A DNA stretch of 64,000 nucleotides. Origin: Chitinophagaceae bacterium (GTDB lineage Bacteria; Bacteroidota; Bacteroidia; Cytophagales; Cytophagaceae). Both the position numbers and the translations under genes were made by a program. The stretch is taken from positions 1 to 64,000 of the forward strand of contig JAQBNU010000094.1 of NCBI GenBank assembly GCA_028288365.1. Direction: 5' to 3'. Below are positions 49,646 through 59,128 of the stretch, in pieces (positions within the stretch are counted from its first letter, which is position 1; each line of letters begins with the position of its first letter). The notes beneath the pieces were generated by a model. The model was not told where the DNA came from and ran no database searches. It saw only the letters and a list, made by a program, of their open reading frames with translations.

Positions 49646-51937
49646 ATGAAAATAAAAAAAATAAGTAAGCAAAGTTTGTTGTTGATATTCTTGTGCACGA
49701 TTGCACTACCTGTTTGTGCACAGCACGATCCAATCAAACCGTTCAAGGGGAAAATTGGAAAGACACTGGAAGAAACACAGGAGTCCTGGCCGGAAAGAGT
49801 GCAAGCTCCGAAAGGCGCACCGAATGTAGTTTGGATTTTATTGGATGACGTAGGTTACGGCGCCACATCAGCTTTTGGTGGATTGATTGAAACACCTACG
49901 TTTGAAAGTTTATCGAGCAATGGAATTCGTTATACCAATTTCCATACAACAGGTATTTGCAGTCCGACGAGAGCGGCTTTATTGACCGGTAGAAATGCGC
50001 ACTCCGTCGGCATGGGACATCATGCGGAATGGAGCATAGGCACACCAGGTTACAATGGCGATATTCCTTTTGAAGCAGGTACAGTAGCGGAAGTGTTTAA
50101 AGAAAATGGCTACAACACATTTGCGCTGGGTAAATGGCACGGACAGGTTCCTAAGGATCTCACTGCTGCAGGTCCATTCAACAGATGGCCTACGGGACGT
50201 GGCTTTGAACATTATTATGGATTTTTGGGTGGATCGACCGATCAATGGCATCCTACATTAGTAGAGGAAAATGATTTCATCGACATTGAACCGAATACCA
50301 AACCGCTCACTGAACTGTTAGCAGACAAAGCTATTTCTTACATCGCCAATCAAAAATCAACCGCACCGGATAAGCCCTTCTTTCTTTACTTAGCTACTGG
50401 CGCTACACATGCACCTCATCAGGTAGCTAAAGAGTGGAGCGATAAGTACAAAGGTAAATTTGACAAAGGTTGGGACAACTACAGAGAAGAAGTATACAAA
50501 CGTCAACTCGCACAAGGACTCATTCCTAAAAAAGCTGTGCTTCCTTCCCGTCAACCAGGATTGAAAGCATGGAATGCTTTATCGGCCGATGAGAAAAAAG
50601 TATACGCACGTTTCTTTGAAGTGTATGCAGGATTTTTATCGTATACCGATTATGAAATTGGTCGTATAGTCAATTACCTGAAACAAATCGGACAACTCGA
50701 CAACACGGCTATATTCATAGTGATTGGAGACAATGGTGGCAGCAAGGAAGGTAAATACACTGGTAACACAGGAAACAGTTTATCAGAAAAATCACAAGGT
50801 GACGATATACCATTTTTGCTGAGTCAGATTGACAAAATAGGAACAGATCTTACCGCATCTAATTATCCATTGGGTTGGTCTCAATCTATGAATACACCGT
50901 TCCGTTATTGGAAGAGTGATGTAAACTCTGAAGGAGCCACACACAATCCACTCATTGTGCATTATCCAAACGGTATCAAAGACAAGGGAACGTTGCGTTC
51001 TCAATATTTACATGTTACCGATTTGTTTCCAACTACCGTTGAACTCACAGGTGTTAAGATCCCAGAAGAGATCAACGGTTACAAACAATTGCCGCTGCAT
51101 GGTACGGCTTTCAATTTTACTTTTACAGATGCGAAAGCGCCGACCAAACATACCGTTCAGTATTATGAATTGCACGGTGGCCGCTCTATATACAAAGACG
51201 GATGGAAAGCAGAAGTGTATCATCCACGTAATGTCTTCGGAGAAACAGGAAACACAGATCCGAATTTTAATCCACGTCCTTTTACAGAAGACAAATGGGA
51301 ACTGTATAACCTGAACGATGATCCTACAGAAACAAAAGACCTCGCTACTAAAGATCCTAAGAAACTGGAGGAGTTGAAAAAACTTTTCGATTCACTGGCA
51401 TGGAAATACAATGTATATCCACTGCGCAATTTCAGAGCAGGTGTAGCTGAACCAAAGCTGAAAGATAAAGCTATCATCTACGAGGGTACTACCGTGAAGA
51501 CACGTGTTTACCTTGGAAAGAAAGCCGTGACGTTTACGGCCAATATTGAATTATCTTTAGCTAATGCAGAAGGCGTAGTCTTTGCCAGCGGTGGTTTGTA
51601 TGGGGGAAGTACACTTTTTTTCTCTGGAGGTAAAGTAAACTATCTACTCAACGATGGTACAAAAGAAATCAAATTGACTGGTTCAAAAACTTTGAGCACA
51701 GGTGCACATGCGATTAATGTAGTATACGGTGAAGATAATACCGTGACATTATTCATCGACAACGAACAAGTCGCAAAAGAAAACATCACAGCAAGAAATA
51801 AATACCTGGGACCTGTATCATCAGAAGGCATCAGTGTCGGTAAAGACTTGAATTCACCGGTTACAAAATTGTACAACAGTACGTTCCCATTTACTGGTGC
51901 AGTAAAGACGTTGGTGATAGAACAGAAAGTAGAGTAA
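49646..51937 (+). CDS. Long sulfatase 2, S1_4-type with C-terminal jelly-roll
   Basis: A 763-residue exported sulfatase with signal peptide (LLIFLCTIALPVCAQ). It has VVWILLDDVGYG (Asp67-Asp68), CSPTRAALLTGR (Cys105), FALGKWHGQ, RWPTGRGFEHYYGF and GDNGGSKEG. The leader KIGKTLEETQESWPE is shared with sulfatases 3 and 5. The C-terminal part (TFTANIELSLANAEGVVF) is the ConA-like domain. It differs after GKWH (GQVPKD instead of LTP/ITP), so substrate contacts may differ. A 152-base gap with repeat elements separates it from sulfatase 1. Confidence 0.92.
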   Translation: MKIKKISKQSLLLIFLCTIALPVCAQHDPIKPFKGKIGKTLEETQESWPERVQAPKGAPNVVWILLDDVGYGATSAFGGLIETPTFESLSSNGIRYTNFHTTGICSPTRAALLTGRNAHSVGMGHHAEWSIGTPGYNGDIPFEAGTVAEVFKENGYNTFALGKWHGQVPKDLTAAGPFNRWPTGRGFEHYYGFLGGSTDQWHPTLVEENDFIDIEPNTKPLTELLADKAISYIANQKSTAPDKPFFLYLATGATHAPHQVAKEWSDKYKGKFDKGWDNYREEVYKRQLAQGLIPKKAVLPSRQPGLKAWNALSADEKKVYARFFEVYAGFLSYTDYEIGRIVNYLKQIGQLDNTAIFIVIGDNGGSKEGKYTGNTGNSLSEKSQGDDIPFLLSQIDKIGTDLTASNYPLGWSQSMNTPFRYWKSDVNSEGATHNPLIVHYPNGIKDKGTLRSQYLHVTDLFPTTVELTGVKIPEEINGYKQLPLHGTAFNFTFTDAKAPTKHTVQYYELHGGRSIYKDGWKAEVYHPRNVFGETGNTDPNFNPRPFTEDKWELYNLNDDPTETKDLATKDPKKLEELKKLFDSLAWKYNVYPLRNFRAGVAEPKLKDKAIIYEGTTVKTRVYLGKKAVTFTANIELSLANAEGVVFASGGLYGGSTLFFSGGKVNYLLNDGTKEIKLTGSKTLSTGAHAINVVYGEDNTVTLFIDNEQVAKENITARNKYLGPVSSEGISVGKDLNSPVTKLYNSTFPFTGAVKTLVIEQKVE

Positions 51938-51947
51938 ATCCAACGGG

Positions 51948-51985
51948 CTTGCCGCTAAATCCCCTTCAGGAGATTTAGCGGCAAG
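51948..51985. repeat. Perfect 14-bp hairpin between sulfatase genes 2 and 3
   Basis: CTTGCCGCTAAATC (51948-51961) and GATTTAGCGGCAAG (51972-51985) with a ten-base loop CCCTTCAGGA. No T-tract follows, so it is not a standard terminator. It could be an mRNA-stability hairpin or a small repeat. Confidence 0.55.
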
Positions 51986-52028
51986 AAGGCAATAAAAATC
52001 AAATGGAATAATATAACATGTCACTAGT

Positions 52029-54311
52029 ATGAAATTTATAAAAAAAATCACTCAAACAAGTCTTGTTCTTTTAAGTATAGTTGCACTGCCTGCGTTTGCA
52101 CAATACACACCTACGCCTGCCTACAAAGGTAAGATTGGAAAAACATTGGCAGAGACACAACAATCCTGGCCAGAAAAAAAGAAAGCACCGCAAGGCGCCC
52201 CTAACATTGTTTGGATCTTATTGGATGACGTGGGTTTTGGAGCATCGAGTACATTTGGTGGTTTGATTGAAACTCCCAATCTTGATACACTAGCCAATAA
52301 TGGTTTGCGTTATGTCAATTCACATACCACAGCGATCTGCGCACCGACGCGTACAGCTTTGCTTACAGGACGTAACCACCATTCAGCACACATGGGATTA
52401 TTTCCTGAGAATGCCATTGGTACACCTGGCTATGATTCTAACATTCCTTTTGAAAAAGGATTTGTTGCTGAAATCCTGAGAGAGAACGGCTACAATACGT
52501 ATGCACTTGGCAAGTGGCATATCACTCCTGTAGCAGATCTTACACCTGCAGGACCTTTCAACAGATGGCCTACGGGACGTGGCTTTGATCACTTCTATGG
52601 TTATCCATACAGAGGAAGTTCCGATCAATACCATTCTCAAATCTGGGAAGATACCAGAAGATTGTACCAAGACAATGAAGGTAAACATTTTACTACGTTG
52701 CTTGCAGACAAAGCGATTGCTTACATCGGTGAACAAAAATCGGTAGATCCGAATAAACCGTTCTTCTTGTATTTCGCTACCGGCGCAGGACATGCTCCGC
52801 ATCAAGTTGATAAAAAATGGTCTGATCAGTACAAAGGTAAATTTGATAAAGGTTGGGATAAATACAAAGAAGAAGTATTGGCCAAGCAAATCAAAGCCGG
52901 TATTGTTCCTAAGAACACGGTATTACCTGCACGCAATCCTGGCATCAAGCAATGGGATTCATTATCTGTAGCAGAGAAAAAACTGTATACGAAATTCATG
53001 GAAGTGTATGCAGGTTTCTTATCTCATACCGATTATGAAATTGGACGCATCATTCAGCAATTGAAAAATGTCGGCCAGTATGACAATACACTCATCGTGG
53101 TGTCTATCGGAGATAATGGAGCAAGTAAAGAAGGTACCTTCGTAGGTTTCGTGAACAGCTACGATCCTGCATGGACAGACGAACAACGTCTGCAACAAAA
53201 CATCAAAGATCAGGAGTTGATCGGAACGGAATTGGCCAAAGCCAATTATCCATTGGGATGGGCTGCCGCTTGCAACGCACCTTTCCGTCAATGGAAAACA
53301 GATGCCAATACAGAAGGTGGTACACGTAACCCGTTGATCATTTCTTACCCACAAAAAATAAAAGACAAAGGCGGCATACGCACGCAATACAGTCACGTGA
53401 TAGACATTCTACCAACCACCATAGAACTGGCAGGTGTGGAATTACCGAAGACCATCAACGGCATCAAACAAGATTCTTTAGAAGGAGTTAGTTTGGGTTA
53501 CAGCATCAACGATCCCAAAGCCGCTTCACGTCACAGAGTGCAGTACTACGAAGTATTGGGTACACGCTCTATTTACAAAGACGGCTGGAAAGCAGGCGTG
53601 CTGCATAAAAGAGGAGAGGACTTCAGCAAAGACGTTTGGGAGTTATATAACCTGAACGATGACTTCAACGAACGTTTCAATTTGGCAGACAAAAATCCAA
53701 AGAAACTAAAAGAGTTGCAAGACCTGTTCGATAGCGAAGCGGCGAAGTATAACATCTATCCGTTGAAAGACGGTACCGGTTCTATACCAACCGTGGGACC
53801 GAGTCAGTACGATGGCAGAGAACAAGTCATTTTATATCCGGGTTTAACTACCATCGTTGAATTGGCAGCACCTAAACTGGTGAACCGTTCTTTTGCGATC
53901 ACAGCAGATGTAAACATTCCGGCTAAAGGTGCAGAAGGTGTATTGTTCTCTACCGGTGGTTTGTCGAGTGGTATCAGCTTCTTCATTCAAAATGGTAAAC
54001 CTGTTTTTGTATACAATACAGGTGTAGAAAGATATACCATTGCTTCTACTCAGTTTGTCGCTCCCGGAAAAGCACAAATTAAATTCGATTTCAATTTTAC
54101 TAAAGCCGAGCCAAGTGGATCGGGTATTGGCACATTGTATATCAACGACGTGAAAGTAGGAGAAGGTAAAGTAGACCGAACGATTCCAAGCATTTACGCA
54201 CACGAAGGATTGAACCTTGGCTTCGATGATTTGACGCCGGTTGCGGATACTTATAAGGCACCGTTTGCTTTTACGGGTAAGTTGAATAAAATCATTTTGG
54301 ATTTGAAATAA
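52029..54311 (+). CDS. Long sulfatase 3, S1_4-type with C-terminal jelly-roll
   Basis: A 760-residue exported sulfatase with signal peptide (SLVLLSIVALPAFAQ). It has VWILLDDVGFG, CAPTRTALLTGR (Cys104; Ala instead of Ser after the Cys, still within the CxPxR motif), YALGKWHITP, RWPTGRGFDHFYGY and GDNGASKEG. The ConA-like domain is clear (SFAITADVNIPAKGAEGVLF). It follows sulfatase 2 by 91 bases and sits in the same transcriptional direction. Confidence 0.92.
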   Translation: MKFIKKITQTSLVLLSIVALPAFAQYTPTPAYKGKIGKTLAETQQSWPEKKKAPQGAPNIVWILLDDVGFGASSTFGGLIETPNLDTLANNGLRYVNSHTTAICAPTRTALLTGRNHHSAHMGLFPENAIGTPGYDSNIPFEKGFVAEILRENGYNTYALGKWHITPVADLTPAGPFNRWPTGRGFDHFYGYPYRGSSDQYHSQIWEDTRRLYQDNEGKHFTTLLADKAIAYIGEQKSVDPNKPFFLYFATGAGHAPHQVDKKWSDQYKGKFDKGWDKYKEEVLAKQIKAGIVPKNTVLPARNPGIKQWDSLSVAEKKLYTKFMEVYAGFLSHTDYEIGRIIQQLKNVGQYDNTLIVVSIGDNGASKEGTFVGFVNSYDPAWTDEQRLQQNIKDQELIGTELAKANYPLGWAAACNAPFRQWKTDANTEGGTRNPLIISYPQKIKDKGGIRTQYSHVIDILPTTIELAGVELPKTINGIKQDSLEGVSLGYSINDPKAASRHRVQYYEVLGTRSIYKDGWKAGVLHKRGEDFSKDVWELYNLNDDFNERFNLADKNPKKLKELQDLFDSEAAKYNIYPLKDGTGSIPTVGPSQYDGREQVILYPGLTTIVELAAPKLVNRSFAITADVNIPAKGAEGVLFSTGGLSSGISFFIQNGKPVFVYNTGVERYTIASTQFVAPGKAQIKFDFNFTKAEPSGSGIGTLYINDVKVGEGKVDRTIPSIYAHEGLNLGFDDLTPVADTYKAPFAFTGKLNKIILDLK

Positions 54312-54315
54312 AAAA

Positions 54316-54345
54316 GTGGTCAGTGGACAGTTGTCAGTGATCGGT
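54316..54345. repeat. GTGGTCAGTGGACAGTTGTCAGTG repeat
   Basis: A GTCAGTG unit occurs twice in the intergenic segment between sulfatases 3 and 4. It resembles the AAGTGGTnAGTG core of the hairpins at 39697 and 61361. It may be a third short dispersed repeat family. Confidence 0.35.
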
Positions 54346-54371
54346 ACGACATCAAATAAATAAAGGTGCAA

Positions 54372-56720
54372 ATGAAAAATAGCAAATTAAAAACAGTCGC
54401 TTTCGTTTTCTCTTTAACTCTTGTATTATCCAATACAGGTTGCGAGAAGAAAGCTCAGGAAGAAGTTTTCGCAACCGATTCTGAATACAAAGGTGTCATC
54501 GGTAAAACCTTAGCAGACTCGAAAGAGTGGTGGCCAGAGAGAGCGCATGCGCGCGAAGGAGCGCCTAACGTGTTGTTGTTTTTGATCGATGACGCGGGTT
54601 ACGGCACGGCCAGCGCCTTCGGTGGATTGATGGAAACTCCGACGTTGGATAGCTTAGCCAATAACGGTTTGCGTTATACCAATTTTCACTCTACCGCTGT
54701 TTGTTCACCTACGCGTGCCGCGCTGCTTACAGGTCGCAATCACCATTCGGTACACATGGGTTACCTGAATTATAGTTCGCTGGGTTTTCCAGGTTACGAT
54801 GCTGTGATGCCAGGTGATAAAGCTACCATCGCTGAGATTTTGCACGAGAATCATTACAATACCTATGCAGTGGGTAAATACCATTTGGCTCCGCTGCATG
54901 AAATCACAGCTGCCGGTCCATTCGACAGATGGCCTACAGGACGTGGATTTGATCACTTCTACGGATGGCAATTAGGGCATACCGATCAGTACCATCCTAA
55001 TTTGTATGAAGATACTAAAGTGATAAACATCGAACCGAACACTAAACACGTCACAACCTTGCTCGCCGATAAAGCGATTGAATACATTGCCAATCAAAAA
55101 TCCATTGCACCTCAAAATCCTTTCTTCTTGTATTTCGCAACAGGAGCTATACACTCACCGCATCAGGTAGACAAGAAGTGGAGCGATATGTACAAAGGCA
55201 AATTCGATAAAGGATGGGATTGGTATCGTGCAGAAGTTTTTGCACGCCAGAAGAAATTAGGTGTCATTCCTGCAGACGCTGTGCTCCCAGAGCGTGATCC
55301 AACGGTGAAAGCATGGGACAGCTTGACTGTGGAAGAAAGAAAAGTGTACGCGCGCTTTATGGAAGTCTATGCTGGATTCATGACACATGCCGATTATGAA
55401 TTCGGAAGAATTGTCAATTACTTAAAACAAACAGGTCAACTGGAAAATACCATCATCATCACCAGCATCGGTGACAACGGTTCCAGCCATAGTCCACGTA
55501 ACGGTTATTACAACGCTCAGATCAAAAGTTTAGAAGTCGACAAACAAGTCCCTGAATTGGCCAAGCACTTGGATGAGTTTGGTACGGAGCATTCAGACAT
55601 GGATGCGCCATCAGGCTGGACACAAGCGACGAATACACCTTTCCGTTTATGGAAGCAAGACGCCAACTCAGAAGGAGGAACACATCAGCCGTTGATTGTC
55701 TTTTATCCGAAAGGAATCAAAGACAAAGGTGGTATCCGAAATCAATACGGACACGTGATTGACATCACACCGACCATCATTGAGTTAACCGGTTCCACTA
55801 TTCCCGATGTGATCAAAGGCTACAAGCAAAAACCGATAGAAGGTACGAGTTTAGCTTACTCTATTAATGAAGCAGCAGCTCCTTCTAAACATACAGTACA
55901 GTATTATGAACTTCGTGGCAAACGTGCCATCTATCAGGACGGTTGGAAAGCTTCGGTGTTTCACGAAACAGGAACAGACTTCAAAGACGATGTTTGGGAA
56001 TTGTATCATATAGAGGAAGACTTTAATGAACGAATTAATCTTGCAGCAAAAAATCCTGAAAAGTTAAAAGAGCTGCAAGCTGTATTCGATCAGGAAGCGA
56101 AGAAGTATAATGTCTATCCATTGATTGACAACTCTCAGGTTCCAGGTTCCGCGGGCAGAGGCAGAAGTGTGTTTGGGAAATCAGATAAGATTGTTTTATA
56201 TCCTGGCGTAGAGCAATTCATGACTTATAGCGGTCCACAGTTTCAGTCTCAATCTTTTTCTATCACTGCCGAAGTGGATCTGAAAAATAAAAATGAACAA
56301 GGTGTATTGTTTTCAGCGGGTGATGAATTTGATGGATTGAGTTTGTACATCAAAGATGGTAAGTTTCAAGTGGCACACAACACCGGAAGTGTTGTTCGTT
56401 ATTTGCAGTCTGATAAGCCATTGCCTTCAGGTAAAGCCAAGTTGACATTTGAGTTGAATTACATCAAACCTCCAAAAATAAAACCAACAGACAATAGAGA
56501 CGTCTACAGAGTCGATGTTCCTGGAGGTACCGAGTCCATTTACATCAACGGTGTAAAAGTAGGCGAGCGCGCTATCCTGGCTTCAGAAGGTAAGTACATT
56601 GCCAATTACAAAGATGGCGTGGATGTGGGCCAAGACACGAACTCACCGGTGACAGAACATTATAAATCACCGTTCAAGTTTACAGGTTCATTAGAAAAAA
56701 TAATCATTGAGTATAAGTAA
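54372..56720 (+). CDS. Long sulfatase 4, lipoprotein, with C-terminal jelly-roll
   Basis: ATG 54372 gives 782 residues; a GTG at 54366 would add two. Unlike its four paralogues it has a lipobox (VLSNTGCEKK, Cys24), so it is predicted to be membrane-anchored. It has LLFLIDDAGYG, CSPTRAALLTGR (Cys111), then YAVGKYHLAP, where Tyr replaces the Trp of GKWH, and RWPTGRGFDHFYGW. The Ca-binding GDNGSS is kept. The C-terminal jelly-roll (SFSITAEVDLKNKNEQGVLF) has a loop insertion rich in Pro and Lys (YIKPPKIKPTDNR). Confidence 0.92.
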   Translation: MKNSKLKTVAFVFSLTLVLSNTGCEKKAQEEVFATDSEYKGVIGKTLADSKEWWPERAHAREGAPNVLLFLIDDAGYGTASAFGGLMETPTLDSLANNGLRYTNFHSTAVCSPTRAALLTGRNHHSVHMGYLNYSSLGFPGYDAVMPGDKATIAEILHENHYNTYAVGKYHLAPLHEITAAGPFDRWPTGRGFDHFYGWQLGHTDQYHPNLYEDTKVINIEPNTKHVTTLLADKAIEYIANQKSIAPQNPFFLYFATGAIHSPHQVDKKWSDMYKGKFDKGWDWYRAEVFARQKKLGVIPADAVLPERDPTVKAWDSLTVEERKVYARFMEVYAGFMTHADYEFGRIVNYLKQTGQLENTIIITSIGDNGSSHSPRNGYYNAQIKSLEVDKQVPELAKHLDEFGTEHSDMDAPSGWTQATNTPFRLWKQDANSEGGTHQPLIVFYPKGIKDKGGIRNQYGHVIDITPTIIELTGSTIPDVIKGYKQKPIEGTSLAYSINEAAAPSKHTVQYYELRGKRAIYQDGWKASVFHETGTDFKDDVWELYHIEEDFNERINLAAKNPEKLKELQAVFDQEAKKYNVYPLIDNSQVPGSAGRGRSVFGKSDKIVLYPGVEQFMTYSGPQFQSQSFSITAEVDLKNKNEQGVLFSAGDEFDGLSLYIKDGKFQVAHNTGSVVRYLQSDKPLPSGKAKLTFELNYIKPPKIKPTDNRDVYRVDVPGGTESIYINGVKVGERAILASEGKYIANYKDGVDVGQDTNSPVTEHYKSPFKFTGSLEKIIIEYK

Positions 56721-56753
56721 CAGGTATAACGCTGTAAATTATTTTATTCTATT

Positions 56754-59069
56754 ATGAAAAATAAAACCATCCGTATCATTCATCATTGTAATACCCGTTT
56801 GCTCGCAGTGGGCCTATTATTAGTAAGTACAGCGGTTCAGGCACAACACGATCCTGTACAACCTTTCCAGGGCAAGATTGGAAAAACACTGCCTGAAACA
56901 CAACAAGCATGGCCGGAGCATTACAAGAAAGCTCCGGCAGGTGCTCCCAACGTCGTGTGGATTTTATTGGATGACATTGGCTTTGGCGCAACCAGCGCTT
57001 TCGGTGGCTTGATACAAACACCTACGCTGGACAGCTTAGCAAATAATGGATTGCGTTATACAAATTTTCATACGACCGCCATTTGTTCTCCTACCAGATC
57101 GGCTTTGCTTACAGGGCGTAATTCACATTCCGTTCACATGGGGTTATTTCCGACGACTGCCATAGGAACGCCAGGCTACGATGGTTATATCCCATTTGAA
57201 AAAGCAACCATCGCAGAAATATTAAGAGAAAATGGATACAACACTTATGCAGTAGGTAAATGGCATGTTACTCCTGCTGCAGATGTCACACCGGCCGGTC
57301 TTTTCAGCAGGTGGCCAACGGGAAGAGGGTTTGATCACTATTGGGGATTTTTGGATGGCTCTACAGACCAATGGCATCCAGTGCTGTGGGAAGACACCAA
57401 AAGGATAAACGTCGAGCCGAATAAAAAACATTTCACTACGTTGTTGGCAGATAAAGCGATTAATTATATCTCGGAACAAAAAACGGTAGCACCTGATAAA
57501 CCTTTTTTCCTTTACCTGACGCCAGGTGCAGGACATTCTCCACATCAAGTGGCAAAAGAATGGTCGGATAAATATAAAGGTAAATTCGATCAGGGTTGGG
57601 ATAAAACAAGAGACATCGTATTGGAAAGACAAGTTAAGCTGGGACTTTTTCCTAAAGGTACCGTGTTGCCTGAACCAAGCACAGGTGTGAAACGTTGGGA
57701 ATTGTTGAGTGCAGAGGAGAAAAAGCTATACGCAAGATTCATGGAAAATTATGCGGGATTTGTTTCGCATGCAGATTATGAAATTGGAAGAGTCGTTAGC
57801 TACCTGAAAGAAATCAATCAACTGGACAACACGTTGATCTTTGTATCCATTGGTGACAACGGTGCCAGCAGAGGTGGTACGCAGGAAGGTATTATTCATC
57901 CGTTGGATGCAACTCTTACAAGCGAAGAAAGAATTAAGAAGAACCTTGCGAACATTGATTTGATTGGTACAGAACATTCGAATGTCAATTATCCGATCGG
58001 TTGGGCACAGTCAGATAATACACCATTCAGACTCTGGAAGTCAGATGCCAACTCTGAAGGCGGTACACATAATCCGTTGATTGTATTTTATCCGAAAGGC
58101 ATTAAAGAAAAAGGGGGTATCAGAACGCAGTATTCACACGTCATTGATATTCTACCCACGACAATAGAACTAACAGGTGCGAAAGTGCCCAGTGTTATAA
58201 ATGGCTATCCTCAGGAGCCGATCGAAGGAACGAGTTTGGCATATAGCATTAACAATGCTTCTCTTCCATCTCGTCATACCATACAACACTATGAAATCAT
58301 GGGTTCGCGGTCTATTTATAAAGACGGATGGAAAGCAGGCGTCTTGCATAAAAAAGGAGAAGACTTTAACAAAGATGTTTGGGAACTCTTCAATTTGAAT
58401 GAAGACTTTAACGAACGTTTTGATGTGGCTGCAAAATATCCGGAGAAATTGAAAGAGCTTCAGGAACTGTTTGATGCGCAGGCATGGAAGTATAATATCT
58501 ATCCGTTGAAAGATGAGAATGTTGCTTCTATCGTTCCCACACCCATAGAAAAGGCAACGCATCTCGTGCTGTATCCAGGCATTGATCAAGCCTTCGGAGG
58601 TCTTGCTCCGAGATTTGTAAACCGGTCATTTACCATTGCGGCCAATGTAGACAATCCTAAAACAGTAGAAGGTGTATTGTTTTCATCCGGCGGTTGGGTA
58701 TCGGGAATCAGTTTGTATGTTCAGAACAATACCTTGCAGTTTGTATACAACAACAGAGAAATTAAAACATATATCACTTCCAAGAAAATTCTTCCGACAG
58801 GAAAGTTGCAATTGAAAGTCGACTTTAAATACGACGGAGGAGAACCTGGATCCGGTGCAACAGTTACTTTGTATGTCAACAATGAAAAAGTAGGAGAAGG
58901 TCGTATCGAGCACACTTTAAAATCGGTTATTGCTTACTATGAAAATATCGAATTGGGCAGAGACATTGTTACTCCTGTTACAGACAAATACAAAGTGCCA
59001 TTTGTATTTACAGGTACATTGCATCAGGTAGTCATAGATCTTGGTGAAATAACGATTGCACAAAAGTAA
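56754..59069 (+). CDS. Long sulfatase 5, S1_4-type with C-terminal jelly-roll
   Basis: A 771-residue exported sulfatase with signal peptide (LLAVGLLLVSTAVQAQ). It has VVWILLDDIGFG, CSPTRSALLTGR (Cys111), YAVGKWHVTP, RWPTGRGFDHYWGF and GDNGASRGG, and a C-terminal ConA-like domain (SFTIAANVDNPKTVEGVLF). It starts 33 bases after sulfatase 4, the tightest spacing among the five long paralogues. Confidence 0.92.
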   Translation: MKNKTIRIIHHCNTRLLAVGLLLVSTAVQAQHDPVQPFQGKIGKTLPETQQAWPEHYKKAPAGAPNVVWILLDDIGFGATSAFGGLIQTPTLDSLANNGLRYTNFHTTAICSPTRSALLTGRNSHSVHMGLFPTTAIGTPGYDGYIPFEKATIAEILRENGYNTYAVGKWHVTPAADVTPAGLFSRWPTGRGFDHYWGFLDGSTDQWHPVLWEDTKRINVEPNKKHFTTLLADKAINYISEQKTVAPDKPFFLYLTPGAGHSPHQVAKEWSDKYKGKFDQGWDKTRDIVLERQVKLGLFPKGTVLPEPSTGVKRWELLSAEEKKLYARFMENYAGFVSHADYEIGRVVSYLKEINQLDNTLIFVSIGDNGASRGGTQEGIIHPLDATLTSEERIKKNLANIDLIGTEHSNVNYPIGWAQSDNTPFRLWKSDANSEGGTHNPLIVFYPKGIKEKGGIRTQYSHVIDILPTTIELTGAKVPSVINGYPQEPIEGTSLAYSINNASLPSRHTIQHYEIMGSRSIYKDGWKAGVLHKKGEDFNKDVWELFNLNEDFNERFDVAAKYPEKLKELQELFDAQAWKYNIYPLKDENVASIVPTPIEKATHLVLYPGIDQAFGGLAPRFVNRSFTIAANVDNPKTVEGVLFSSGGWVSGISLYVQNNTLQFVYNNREIKTYITSKKILPTGKLQLKVDFKYDGGEPGSGATVTLYVNNEKVGEGRIEHTLKSVIAYYENIELGRDIVTPVTDKYKVPFVFTGTLHQVVIDLGEITIAQK

Positions 59070-59128
59070 CAGTTACTGCGATCTCGATCATAAATAATTT
59101 CTAGTGAAGAGAAATTGTACAGGAGAAT

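Noticed and set aside
52398-52889. Long open frame antisense to sulfatase 3
   Set aside because: The product is basic and Phe/Ile-rich, the typical shadow of a sulfatase frame; similar shadows occur opposite the paralogues. The sense frame has all family motifs.
47160-59069. One of the five long sulfatases as a pseudogene
   Set aside because: All five frames are intact, with all metal, formylglycine and GKWH/GKYH motifs and a full C-terminal domain.
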